A stretch of 6,517 bases of DNA from an uncultured Oxalobacteraceae bacterium (GCA_946478765.1 CAMLDH010000221.1:1-6517), one strand, 5' to 3'; positions 1-6,517 are shown, counted from the stretch's first letter. The notes: generated by a model from the letters alone, not told the origin. Numbers and translations are program-made.

Positions 1-2
1 AG

Positions 3-2363
3 GTATTTCGGCACCTGTTCCTGATCGGCGTTACCACCGAAAGCGGCTGGCTGGACGTGCCTGAATATGTGCCGCTGTATTCCGGCGTGGACGGCACATG
101 CGACAAAAACAGTCTCACCATCACGTTCGATCTGGCGCCGCACATCCCGCCGCTGACGCCGTATTCGCGCGCCATCCACGGCGAGGATTACGGCACCGAC
201 CTGCCGCTCGTGCGCTTCGTGATCAATCCGAACGGCTATATGTATCCTTACGGCTTGTTGCGCAATCTGCCGCTCAGCGAAGTCCTGATCGAGGTGGCTG
301 TCCAAGGCTGCAAGGAACTGGTCTTGTACAACAACATCGGCCAGTTGACAGCCGCCGCGCCGTTCAATCCCTTCGGCCCGATCCCGGCCGTCGGCTCTTA
401 TTTCATTGTCGGCAGCGCCGAGGCCGCGTGCAAGCGCCTGACCAGTTTCGATATCGATATCGAATGGGGCGGGCTGCCTGCCGTTCGCGGCGGGTTCGAG
501 ACCTACTATCAGGGATACGAAGATGTTGCTGACGGCGAGGAAGTCGTTGCCGCGGCCAGCGTACTGAACGACGGCAAATGGACGCCTGTCGACAGCGCGC
601 AACAACCGACCGTAACGCTGTTCGATACATGGGATGACGAACGCGATATCGACGGCATCAGCGCGCATCGCACATTGTCCGCCAATCGGATCATTCATCA
701 TTACAAGCCAGTCAAGCGGCTCCCGGCGGACCATGTCTTCACTTATACGCCGGCGTCCAAGAACGGCTTTTTCAAATTCACGCTATCCGGGCCGCCATTT
801 GTATTCGGACACAAGGACTATCCGCAGGTGCTGGCGCAGGCGTTGACCTTCAATTCGAAACAAAAATTACCGGCATTGCAAAAGACCGTGCCGAACCCGC
901 CGTATACGCCGCTGGTCAATGCGATCTCGCTCAATTACACGGCCTTTTCGAGCATCAGGCTGGAGCATGGCGGTTTAGCGGCCGATCGTGAGGATGAAAA
1001 ATTCATCCATCTGCATCCGCTGGGCTGGGAAGCGCAGGGCGATGCGGCGGATGCCAATGTCTTGCTGATACCGCAGTACGACTACGCGGGAAATCTGTAT
1101 ATCGGATTCGACGCGAGCAGGATGGCCGGCCCTCTGAACCTGTTCTTTCATTTGCGCGAAGACTCGCTGCCGCTGGAAGGCGAGACCAGCGCCGCCTTGC
1201 ACTGGTCTTATCTTGCCGCCAACCGCTGGGTCGGCTTCAAGAAAAATCAGCTGGTCTCGGATTCGACCCAGGGCTTCATGGTATCGGGCGTCGTGGCGCT
1301 GGAGGTGCCGGCCGATATCAGCAACGACAATACCGTGATGCCGGGTGGCATCTGCTGGATACGCGTCTCGGCCGAAAACAACCTCGACCGGTTCTGCAGC
1401 GTGTACTCGGTCTACGCCAATGGCTTGAAAGTCAGCCGGCGGCAAGGCGACGATTTGTCGGCGGCGCCGCCAGTGTTGCCCGCCGCGACCATACAGCGCA
1501 GCAGGAAGACGATCCCGGGACTTGGCAAAATCACCCAGGTGATCGATTCCTTCGGCGGCCAGCCGCCGGAAAGCAGAAGCGACTTGCGCACGCGCACCAG
1601 CGAGCGGCTGCGGCACAAGAACAGGGCGGTTTCTCCGGGCGATTACGAGACGCTTATCCTCGAACGCTTTCCCGGGATTTACAAGGTCAAGTGCTTTCCC
1701 AACATGGCGACCGAGAATGGACCGGAGAAATGCATACGGCCCGGCCATGTTCTGATTGTCGCGTTGCCGCACCTGTCGAGGTCCGGGAACGCGAACAGGG
1801 TGCCGGTGCTGGACGGTCATCTGATCGGCGAGGTGAAGGATTTCATCGTCGGTTTTTCGTCGCCGTTCGCCGTCATCGACGTGCGCAATCCGGTCTACGA
1901 GCACATACAGGTGCGCTGCACGGTCAAATTCAAAAAAGGCTTGAGCGGCGGCTATTACCTCAATCTGTTGAACCAGGCGATTTCCGATTTCCTGTCGCCC
2001 TGGGACGAGAGCGGATATCCGGTGCATTTCGGCTGGTGCATCCGCCAGCACAATGTGGAATCGTTCATCCTGGGCCTGGACTACGTTGATTACGTCACCA
2101 ATTTTTCGATGCTGCGCATTTCGCCCGACAAAGGCGGCCGGTTTGCGCTATTCGATACCGCGGCGCGCATGGAAAACGGCGAGCGGCAAAAAGATATCGT
2201 TCCCAAATACCCGTGGAGCATTGCGGTGCCGCTGCAAAAGCACGCGATCGAAACCACCGACGATTTCACGGCGATCGAGCCGCAAGTGACCGGGTTGTCC
2301 GAACTTGAGATCGGAACCACTTTCATTATTTCAGCAAGGGACAAGCATGACAAAGCGGACTAG
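3..2363 (+). CDS. Baseplate J-like protein of an extracellular contractile injection system (Afp11-like), 5'-truncated
   Basis: The frame is open to the left edge (first full codon at base 3), so the real start lies outside the window and the GTG at 57 is probably internal. The visible 786 residues (numbered from base 3) look like the central and C-terminal part of the Afp11/Pvc11 baseplate protein, which builds the wedge around the spike. Supporting blocks are: a proline-rich 'LAPHIPPLTPY' stretch near residue 45; 'FNPFGPIPAVGS' followed by an 'IEWGGLP' segment around 120-160; the baseplate-J block 'SERLRHKNRAVSPGDYE' within about 525-566, followed by 'YKVKCFP'; 'NPVYEHIQVRC' to 'FLSPW' at about 629-667; 'LDYVDYVTNFSML' near 692-704; and a C-terminal 'IGTTFII'. 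The assignment rests on recalled family motifs, not a search. The protein is expected to be cytoplasmic during particle assembly; no signal peptide or membrane segment is visible in this part. Its last 17 bp overlap the next gene. A phage gp47-type J protein is less likely because of the length and the eCIS-specific blocks. Confidence 0.93.
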   Translation, partial: VFRHLFLIGVTTESGWLDVPEYVPLYSGVDGTCDKNSLTITFDLAPHIPPLTPYSRAIHGEDYGTDLPLVRFVINPNGYMYPYGLLRNLPLSEVLIEVAVQGCKELVLYNNIGQLTAAAPFNPFGPIPAVGSYFIVGSAEAACKRLTSFDIDIEWGGLPAVRGGFETYYQGYEDVADGEEVVAAASVLNDGKWTPVDSAQQPTVTLFDTWDDERDIDGISAHRTLSANRIIHHYKPVKRLPADHVFTYTPASKNGFFKFTLSGPPFVFGHKDYPQVLAQALTFNSKQKLPALQKTVPNPPYTPLVNAISLNYTAFSSIRLEHGGLAADREDEKFIHLHPLGWEAQGDAADANVLLIPQYDYAGNLYIGFDASRMAGPLNLFFHLREDSLPLEGETSAALHWSYLAANRWVGFKKNQLVSDSTQGFMVSGVVALEVPADISNDNTVMPGGICWIRVSAENNLDRFCSVYSVYANGLKVSRRQGDDLSAAPPVLPAATIQRSRKTIPGLGKITQVIDSFGGQPPESRSDLRTRTSERLRHKNRAVSPGDYETLILERFPGIYKVKCFPNMATENGPEKCIRPGHVLIVALPHLSRSGNANRVPVLDGHLIGEVKDFIVGFSSPFAVIDVRNPVYEHIQVRCTVKFKKGLSGGYYLNLLNQAISDFLSPWDESGYPVHFGWCIRQHNVESFILGLDYVDYVTNFSMLRISPDKGGRFALFDTAARMENGERQKDIVPKYPWSIAVPLQKHAIETTDDFTAIEPQVTGLSELEIGTTFIISARDKHDKAD
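2336..2341 (+). promoter_or_regulatory. Ribosome binding site (AAGGGA) for the fiber-like gene
   Basis: The purine run AAGGGA lies 5 bases before the ATG at 2347, inside the end of the preceding baseplate gene. It supports this ATG rather than the in-frame TTG at 2305, which would add 14 residues (ending QQGTS) unlike the expected N-terminus. This is the clearest Shine-Dalgarno sequence at any of the four visible gene starts. Confidence 0.7.
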
Positions 2364-3150
2364 GGAAACGCTCAAGCAGAAATTCATGAATGGCGAAATG
2401 CCAACGATGAGCGGCTTTTCCGATCTGATCGATTCGATGCTGAACATGCTGGAGGACGGCTTCGACAAAACGCCGGCCGACGGATTCAAGGTGGCGCAAT
2501 TGCAGGACGGGCGGCTGATCAGTTTTTACCAGGACATCGATGTGCGCAGTCCGCTGTGGTCGATACGGCTCGATACGTCAGCCGAGAAAAGCCTGATCGT
2601 CGGCAGCAACGAGAACCCAAACGCCCTGACTCTGCGCAACCTGGCGAACGTCGATCAGCCGGGCGGAATGCCGCGCACCGGCGTCGGCATCGGCATCAAC
2701 AAAGCGCATCCAACGTACGAACTCGATGTCGCCGGCACCGTCGCCTCGCATGGCCGCATCGGCCGCAAAGGGGAGCTTCCGGTGCCGGCCGACAGCGAAT
2801 GGCACGATATTACCGATGCGCTGGACGGTTGCTACGCGTTTGAGATCATGGCCGGCGTGGGCAAGAAGGGCAGCGGAAAATATACGATCATGCACGCGTT
2901 CGCGCTCAATGCATTCAACTCGAAGAGCCATATCACCTATCACCAGGCTTTTTACAGTTCCAAGTGCTGCCGGCTGGAGCTGCGCTGGGAACCGGTATCC
3001 GGCGGCCGGCGCAACGAATACAAGCTGCAGATGCGGGTCGGCTGTTCCTATGGCGAAGGCGTCTGGGTACAGTACTACATCACCAGCTTGTGGCCCGATC
3101 CATTCATGGACGACTGTCTCAATAAACCTGTTGCAAAAGCCAAGAAATGA
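2347..3150 (+). CDS. Fiber-like structural protein of the eCIS cluster
   Basis: This gene encodes 267 residues. Residues 1-35 form a predicted helical module (TRETLKQKF, then PTMSGFSDLIDSMLN) that I recall from the N-termini of many fiber-like proteins in eCIS loci. Residues about 45-100 are probably beta-rich (RLISFYQ, LWSIRLD, ALTLRNL). Residues 112-139 carry 'GVGIGINKAHPTYELDVAG', the repeat motif seen in phage tail-fiber and S74-type fiber proteins. Residues 150-257 form a distinct C-terminal domain (WHDITDALDGCYAFEIMAGVG, then VQYYITSLWPDPFMD) with cysteines at 162, 207, 208, 233 and 257. The tail is lysine-rich (KPVAKAKK). No S74 autoprotease/chaperone domain, signal peptide or membrane segment is visible. 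Context makes a baseplate-attached fiber or small adhesin likely. Receptor binding is inferred; an alternative is a structural adaptor that decorates the wedge. The start overlaps the upstream gene by 17 bp and the stop overlaps the next ATG. Confidence 0.87.
   Translation: MTKRTRETLKQKFMNGEMPTMSGFSDLIDSMLNMLEDGFDKTPADGFKVAQLQDGRLISFYQDIDVRSPLWSIRLDTSAEKSLIVGSNENPNALTLRNLANVDQPGGMPRTGVGIGINKAHPTYELDVAGTVASHGRIGRKGELPVPADSEWHDITDALDGCYAFEIMAGVGKKGSGKYTIMHAFALNAFNSKSHITYHQAFYSSKCCRLELRWEPVSGGRRNEYKLQMRVGCSYGEGVWVQYYITSLWPDPFMDDCLNKPVAKAKK
3147..3150 (+). promoter_or_regulatory. ATGA stop/start overlap (translational coupling)
   Basis: The ATG of the small two-repeat gene and the TGA of the fiber-like gene share the bases ATGA. 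With no strong Shine-Dalgarno sequence upstream, ribosomes finishing the fiber-like protein probably re-initiate here. This would tie the amount of the small protein to that of the fiber-like one. Confidence 0.75.
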
Positions 3151-3479
3151 CATCGCAGAACATATTCAGCATCGGACTCAGCACCGATGAAGGCGGCCTG
3201 ATCGTCGAAGCATTGGCGGAGCGTCCGTTCAAGGAGGTATTCGAACTGATCGGAAAACTGCATCGGCAGGCCAGTGCATCCGGCTGCGGCGATGAAGGCG
3301 GGGCGGCGAACCATCATTTCACATTTGCCGCGCACGAGTTGGCGCTGACGCTCAAGGCATTGGGGGCGTTGCCGTTCAATCGCGTCGATGCGCTGGTGCG
3401 CAACCTGAATAGCCAGATGCAGCGGCAATCGGGGCAACATACGTTGAATAAGGCATCTGCGCCTCATGTCGAGCGCTGA
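3147..3479 (+). CDS. Small two-repeat protein of unknown function in the eCIS operon
   Basis: This gene encodes 110 residues, and I cannot assign a named family. The protein is an internal duplication: residues 18-41 and 67-90 align without gaps, with 9 of 24 identical (L, AL, PF, V, L, L, Q), each reading roughly 'xxAL...PF..V..L...L..Q'. The linker (about 42-66) is rich in Gly, Ala and His, and the tail from about 92 is polar. Both repeats are predicted amphipathic helical hairpins, so a small helical adaptor or assembly factor is plausible, but this is inferred from position only. It starts with an ATGA overlap on the fiber-like gene and overlaps the Afp12-like gene by 14 bp. That position between structural genes supports it being a real gene. 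No clear Shine-Dalgarno sequence precedes it (only AAGAA), so translation probably depends on coupling. Confidence 0.8.
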   Translation: MTSQNIFSIGLSTDEGGLIVEALAERPFKEVFELIGKLHRQASASGCGDEGGAANHHFTFAAHELALTLKALGALPFNRVDALVRNLNSQMQRQSGQHTLNKASAPHVER

Positions 3480-5973
3480 TTACATCAGCAAGATCCAGCC
3501 CGATCCGGACGGCCTCGATTTCGATGCGTTGCGGAGGGAAGGCATCGCGCTGCTGCAGGGCTTGTGCGGCAAGACCTGGACCGACTACAACCTGCATGAT
3601 CCGGGCATTACCATTCTCGAGCAGCTTTGCTATGGCTTGACCGATCTGGCCTATCGGTCCGGATTCGATCCGGAAGACTATCTGACGGAGCAAAACGGAC
3701 GCATCGACTACGAAGCGCAGGCGCTGTATCCGCCGCAGGAAATTTTCCCGAGCCAGCCGCTAACCGCCAATGACTACCGCAAGATCATTTACGACGCCGT
3801 CCCCGCGCTCGACGATATCTGGTTTGCACCGGCGAGCGGCGACGGCGTATTGCCGCGCGGTTTGTTTGCGGTGTTCGTCAAACTGGATGAGGCCCTGGAC
3901 GATCCCGCATCGGCTGGCGCGCGCGATCATGCGATCCGAAAAGTAAAGGAAGTGTTTGCAGCACACCGCAATCTCTGCGAAGACATCCACGAAGTCAAGG
4001 TCGTGGAGACCGAGCATTATCTTTTGAAAGGCGAGATCGAAATCGCCGGCCATTGCGATCCCGCCGAAGTACTCGCGGCGATTCATTTCGAATGCGCCAG
4101 ATACATATCATCCGGTTTCGAAGTCGATCGCTACGAAGATGTCTTCACCGCCGGCACAGGCCTGGAACAGATATTTACCGGCCCGCTGACACGGCATGGC
4201 TATATCGGCGATGGCAATTTCGCGTCGCCGCACAAGACCGTGTCGATTGTCAAATTGATCGGCCTGATCCGGGACATCGAGGGCGTCATGCAGGTGCATA
4301 GTCTCGGACTGGTCAACGCGAATGGACAAAGCGTCGACAGCATTGCGCACGACCCGGTGCGCCATATCTGTCCGCGGCTGCGTTTTCCGGGCAACGTGAA
4401 TGAAAACCTTTTGCACCTGTTTTTCGCACGGGGTACGGCCGGCAGCCATGCGGTCGATCGCGAAGAAGAATTTGCGCGCACCGAAAAAGAGAGCGGCTTG
4501 CTGAAAGAAGCCAGGCTGCAACTGGCCAAACGCAAATTTGAATTCCAGGCGTTCCGGAACAGCCGGCAGACCATGGCGCAATTCGTTTCGCTGCCGCAGG
4601 GAACGCATCGCAACCTGCACGAATACTATTCGATTCAAAACCAGTTTCCCGCCATCTACGGCATTAACAGATATGGCGTGCCGACGTCCGCGCCGGACGA
4701 AAGAAAGGCGAGCGCCGCCCAGTTGAAAGCGTATCTGTTCATGCCCGAGCAGTTGATGGCCAACTATCTGCAAACGCTGCAGGAAATCCCCCTGCTGTTT
4801 TCGGTAAGCGAACCGTTTCAACAATCCTACTTCTCGCAGTGCATGGACAACCGGAGCCTGCCGGGCATTGAGCGCCTGTACGTGGAGTCGCCCGACAAGA
4901 CTGCCGCGGCAGTGGCGGAAATTCAATCCGGATATGACAACGTCGATGACCGCAGGAACCGAATTCTGGATTTCATGCTGGCCATTTATGGCGAACAATT
5001 CAGCCAAAAGTCGCTGCAGCGGTTCAATTATTATCAAGAAAAAAGCACACCCGAGTGGATGATCCGGAACAAACTCGTGTTCCTGAAAAATATCGTCAGT
5101 ATCGGCAGAAATCGCGCCACGGCCTTCGATTATTCGCAACCGGTATGGAATACAGGGAATGTCGCCGGATTGCAAAAAAAAGTAAGCGTTCTGCTGGGAT
5201 TGAAACACATCGATTCCGTCCGTTCGCTGAGCGGCGTACTGGCCGACCGGAAAATACGGCTGCTGCCGGACGACATATTCGAACAGTCGGCAAAGACCCG
5301 GCCCGCCGATGAAAACGGGGATCCCGTGCCGCGCAAGAGCGACATCCTGCCCGACCATCCTGCCGCAAGTGATTTTTTAAAGGATGTCCCGCTGGGCGAG
5401 TCGGCATTCAGGAAAGGCTTCGATCTCAAAAACTATGTGTTGATCGAAGACGGCCAGCAGACCCTGGTGTGCTTCAGGCGGCACCAGGACGCCACGCTAT
5501 GGCAATTTGCCAGTGCCGTCAGCCGGCAGGCGGCGCAGCGATGCGCGCACGAGTTTTGCCGAACGATTGCCCAGCTCAATGCCGACTGCGAAGGCTTGCA
5601 TATCGTCGAGCATCTCCTGTTGCGGCCGCGCGGAGACAGCAAAGCTGCGCATGAAAAAATCAGGAAGCACGAGGGTTTTTTTGAATTCCGGATCAGCGTG
5701 ATCTTTCCCGCATGGACTGCGCGGTTTCACGACCGTGAATTCAGAAAACTTGCGGAAGAAACCGTGTGCAGCAATGCCCCGGCGCACGTCTACCCGGAAT
5801 TTTATTGGCTCGATTTTGTGCGCATGCGGGATTTTGAAGCGCGCTATCAAACCTGGTTGCAGGAGATGCGTGCATTTCAGTCGGATGCGCAGGCGCTCGA
5901 TGCCGCAGCCGACGGCCTGATCACCTTCCTGCAGAAAAATGAGAACAAAAACGGACGAGACTATTGGGTTTGA
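3466..5973 (+). CDS. Second baseplate wedge protein of the eCIS (Afp12-like)
   Basis: This complete gene encodes 835 residues. It resembles the Afp12/Pvc12 type of baseplate component, which in known particles pairs with Afp11 to form the wedges that join the spike hub to the sheath. Evidence in order: residues about 38-65 carry 'DYNLHDPGITILEQLCYGL' leading to LAYRSGF, the J-like 'DPG.T.LE' hallmark; about 210-250 hold 'GTGLEQIFTGPLTRHGYIGD'; about 256-280 hold 'LIGLIRDIEGVMQVHSLGL'; about 330-375 are strongly charged and probably helical; about 385-446 hold 'YYSIQNQFPAIYGINRYGVP' and 'QLKAYLFMPEQLMANYLQTL'; about 711-722 hold 'LHIVEHLLLRPR'; about 739-801 hold 'FRISVIFPAWTARFHDREFR' and 'APAHVYPEFYWLDF', a C-terminal signature of this family. 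The start is ATG 3466, 14 bp inside the previous gene, with a weak AAGG 12 bases upstream. The family call uses recalled motifs. An unusual A8 run lies at 5174-5181 but the frame continues intact. Confidence 0.92.
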   Translation: MSSADYISKIQPDPDGLDFDALRREGIALLQGLCGKTWTDYNLHDPGITILEQLCYGLTDLAYRSGFDPEDYLTEQNGRIDYEAQALYPPQEIFPSQPLTANDYRKIIYDAVPALDDIWFAPASGDGVLPRGLFAVFVKLDEALDDPASAGARDHAIRKVKEVFAAHRNLCEDIHEVKVVETEHYLLKGEIEIAGHCDPAEVLAAIHFECARYISSGFEVDRYEDVFTAGTGLEQIFTGPLTRHGYIGDGNFASPHKTVSIVKLIGLIRDIEGVMQVHSLGLVNANGQSVDSIAHDPVRHICPRLRFPGNVNENLLHLFFARGTAGSHAVDREEEFARTEKESGLLKEARLQLAKRKFEFQAFRNSRQTMAQFVSLPQGTHRNLHEYYSIQNQFPAIYGINRYGVPTSAPDERKASAAQLKAYLFMPEQLMANYLQTLQEIPLLFSVSEPFQQSYFSQCMDNRSLPGIERLYVESPDKTAAAVAEIQSGYDNVDDRRNRILDFMLAIYGEQFSQKSLQRFNYYQEKSTPEWMIRNKLVFLKNIVSIGRNRATAFDYSQPVWNTGNVAGLQKKVSVLLGLKHIDSVRSLSGVLADRKIRLLPDDIFEQSAKTRPADENGDPVPRKSDILPDHPAASDFLKDVPLGESAFRKGFDLKNYVLIEDGQQTLVCFRRHQDATLWQFASAVSRQAAQRCAHEFCRTIAQLNADCEGLHIVEHLLLRPRGDSKAAHEKIRKHEGFFEFRISVIFPAWTARFHDREFRKLAEETVCSNAPAHVYPEFYWLDFVRMRDFEARYQTWLQEMRAFQSDAQALDAAADGLITFLQKNENKNGRDYWV

Positions 5974-5976
5974 GCC

Positions 5977-6517
5977 ATGAGTTCATGTCACCTCATTGAT
6001 GAAGTTGTGTTTGATATCGCGTTTGACACGACGGCGTTGGCGGTCGCGCAACAGGAGAAGATGCAGCCTTTTCTCGTGGATAACCTGCTGCCTGCGGTTG
6101 ACGACGTGTTCAATCGATATGCCGACGCCGACACGGTGCTCAAGCTGGATGTGGTGGAAATCGATATTGGTGATGTACCGGCGGAGGATTTCAAAAATGA
6201 AATCACGCGGCGCGTCACGGAACAGCTTGGCGTCTTGCTGCAGAAAAAACTGCAACAGGCGAAGCGGACGCCATCGGCCGGTACGGCATTGATCAGCCGC
6301 AAGCTGTCCGACCTTGAACAACTGACAGGTTTTCTCCTGAATGGGACGATGCAATGGCATGCGAATGTCGCGGATGATCGTCTGCATGAGCACTTGCTCG
6401 ATCGCGTTCTACGCGACAGCGCGCATGAGTTTGCCGCCTATGTGAAGCGGTCCGCGCAAAGAACGACGCTGATCGAGCGGATGACCCGGCAGTTTCCGGA
6501 ACGGCATCTGGTGCGCG
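5977..6517 (+). CDS. eCIS tape measure protein (Afp14-like), N-terminal part; runs off the right edge
   Basis: The frame is open from ATG 5977 to the window end (180 full codons), so no stop is visible. The N-terminus reads 'HLIDEVVFDIAFDTTALAVA', followed by 'NLLPAVDDVFNRYADADTVL' and 'LDVVEIDIGDVPAEDF' (about residues 55-70), then a helical, charged region (about 74-96) and 'LEQLTGFLLNGTMQWHA' at about 113-129. This matches the contractile injection system tape measure family (CIS_TMP), whose members start with 'H.I....' and carry a 'L.LDLG.L' strand and a 'L..FL..G.LPWWA' block. Here that last block is degenerate (LNGTMQWHA). The protein would set inner tube and sheath length and sit within the tube lumen. 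It follows the Afp12-like gene by 3 bases, in the same reading frame. There is no strong Shine-Dalgarno sequence, so coupled re-initiation is likely. The start is fixed by the conserved N-terminal block. Confidence 0.88.
   Translation, partial: MSSCHLIDEVVFDIAFDTTALAVAQQEKMQPFLVDNLLPAVDDVFNRYADADTVLKLDVVEIDIGDVPAEDFKNEITRRVTEQLGVLLQKKLQQAKRTPSAGTALISRKLSDLEQLTGFLLNGTMQWHANVADDRLHEHLLDRVLRDSAHEFAAYVKRSAQRTTLIERMTRQFPERHLVR

Noticed and set aside
57..59. GTG at 57 as the start of the baseplate J gene
   Set aside because: The frame is open upstream to the window edge and the upstream codons read as ordinary protein (LFLIGVTTESGWLD). Family members are much longer, so the true start is outside the window.
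345..350. TTGACA resembling a sigma-70 -35 box
   Set aside because: It lies within a conserved coding block and has no acceptable -10 element at the right distance. The operon has no intergenic space that needs an internal promoter here.
447..464. Perfect 18-bp palindrome TTCGATATCGATATCGAA
   Set aside because: It encodes F-D-I-D-I-E inside the baseplate gene using the preferred GAT, ATC and GAA codons, so codon use explains it. Nothing around it suggests a regulatory or recombination site.
975..2051. Long antisense open frame (358 codons) opposite the Afp11-like gene
   Set aside because: The plus strand carries recognisable baseplate J motifs throughout. The antisense translation is low-complexity in Arg, Ala, Val and Gln without any family motif, as expected from a codon-biased sense gene.
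2305..2307. TTG at 2305 as the start of the fiber-like gene
   Set aside because: It would add 14 residues that overlap the baseplate gene. ATG 2347 has a good Shine-Dalgarno sequence and begins directly at the TKRTRETLK module expected at this N-terminus.
4108..5358. Long antisense open frame (416 codons) opposite the Afp12-like gene
   Set aside because: Same reasoning: it mirrors the sense codon bias, has no recognisable domain or ribosome binding site, and lies wholly inside a well-supported gene.
450..6018. Apparent excess of GATATC (eight copies, at 450, 456, 645, 1314, 2014, 2193, 3814 and 6013)
   Set aside because: Seven of the eight are in-frame GAT-ATC (Asp-Ile) codon pairs, so this reflects protein and codon composition rather than a DNA motif.

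Overview
The window is the middle of one tightly packed, plus-strand gene cluster for an extracellular contractile injection system (eCIS), a phage-tail-like secreted nanosyringe of the Afp / PVC / MAC / AlgoCIS kind. Five coding regions fill essentially all 6.5 kb. No RNA gene, insertion sequence, CRISPR array, promoter or terminator can be supported, and no stretch longer than a few bases is non-coding.

Organism: the DNA is moderately GC-rich by eye, with a preference for G/C at third codon positions but frequent AAA, GAA and CAA. This suggests a proteobacterium, perhaps a betaproteobacterium of the Burkholderiales, at low confidence. The protein families resemble those I associate mainly with Bacteroidota-type eCIS loci, which fits the known horizontal spread of these clusters. 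The window carries no taxonomic marker gene.

Layout: (1) 3-2363, the C-terminal 786 residues of an Afp11-like baseplate J protein whose start lies left of the window. (2) 2347-3150, a 267-residue fiber-like protein with an N-terminal helical module, a 'GVGIN..P..ELDV.G' fiber motif and a cysteine-containing C-terminal domain. (3) 3147-3479, a 110-residue protein of unknown function built from two copies of one motif. (4) 3466-5973, an 835-residue Afp12-like second baseplate wedge protein. (5) 5977-6517, the first 180 codons of an Afp14-like tape measure protein running off the right edge; it has no stop codon inside the window.

How they work together: by homology to known eCIS, (1) and (4) would pair as the baseplate wedge that starts sheath and tube assembly, (5) would set tube length, and (2) would be a peripheral fiber or adhesin-type part. 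The junctions are a 17-bp overlap, an ATGA overlap, a 14-bp overlap and a 3-bp gap, so the genes are almost certainly co-transcribed and translationally coupled. The most unusual points are the fiber-like gene and the small two-repeat gene between the two baseplate genes, and the absence of an Afp13-type fiber gene at its usual place between the Afp12-like and Afp14-like genes.
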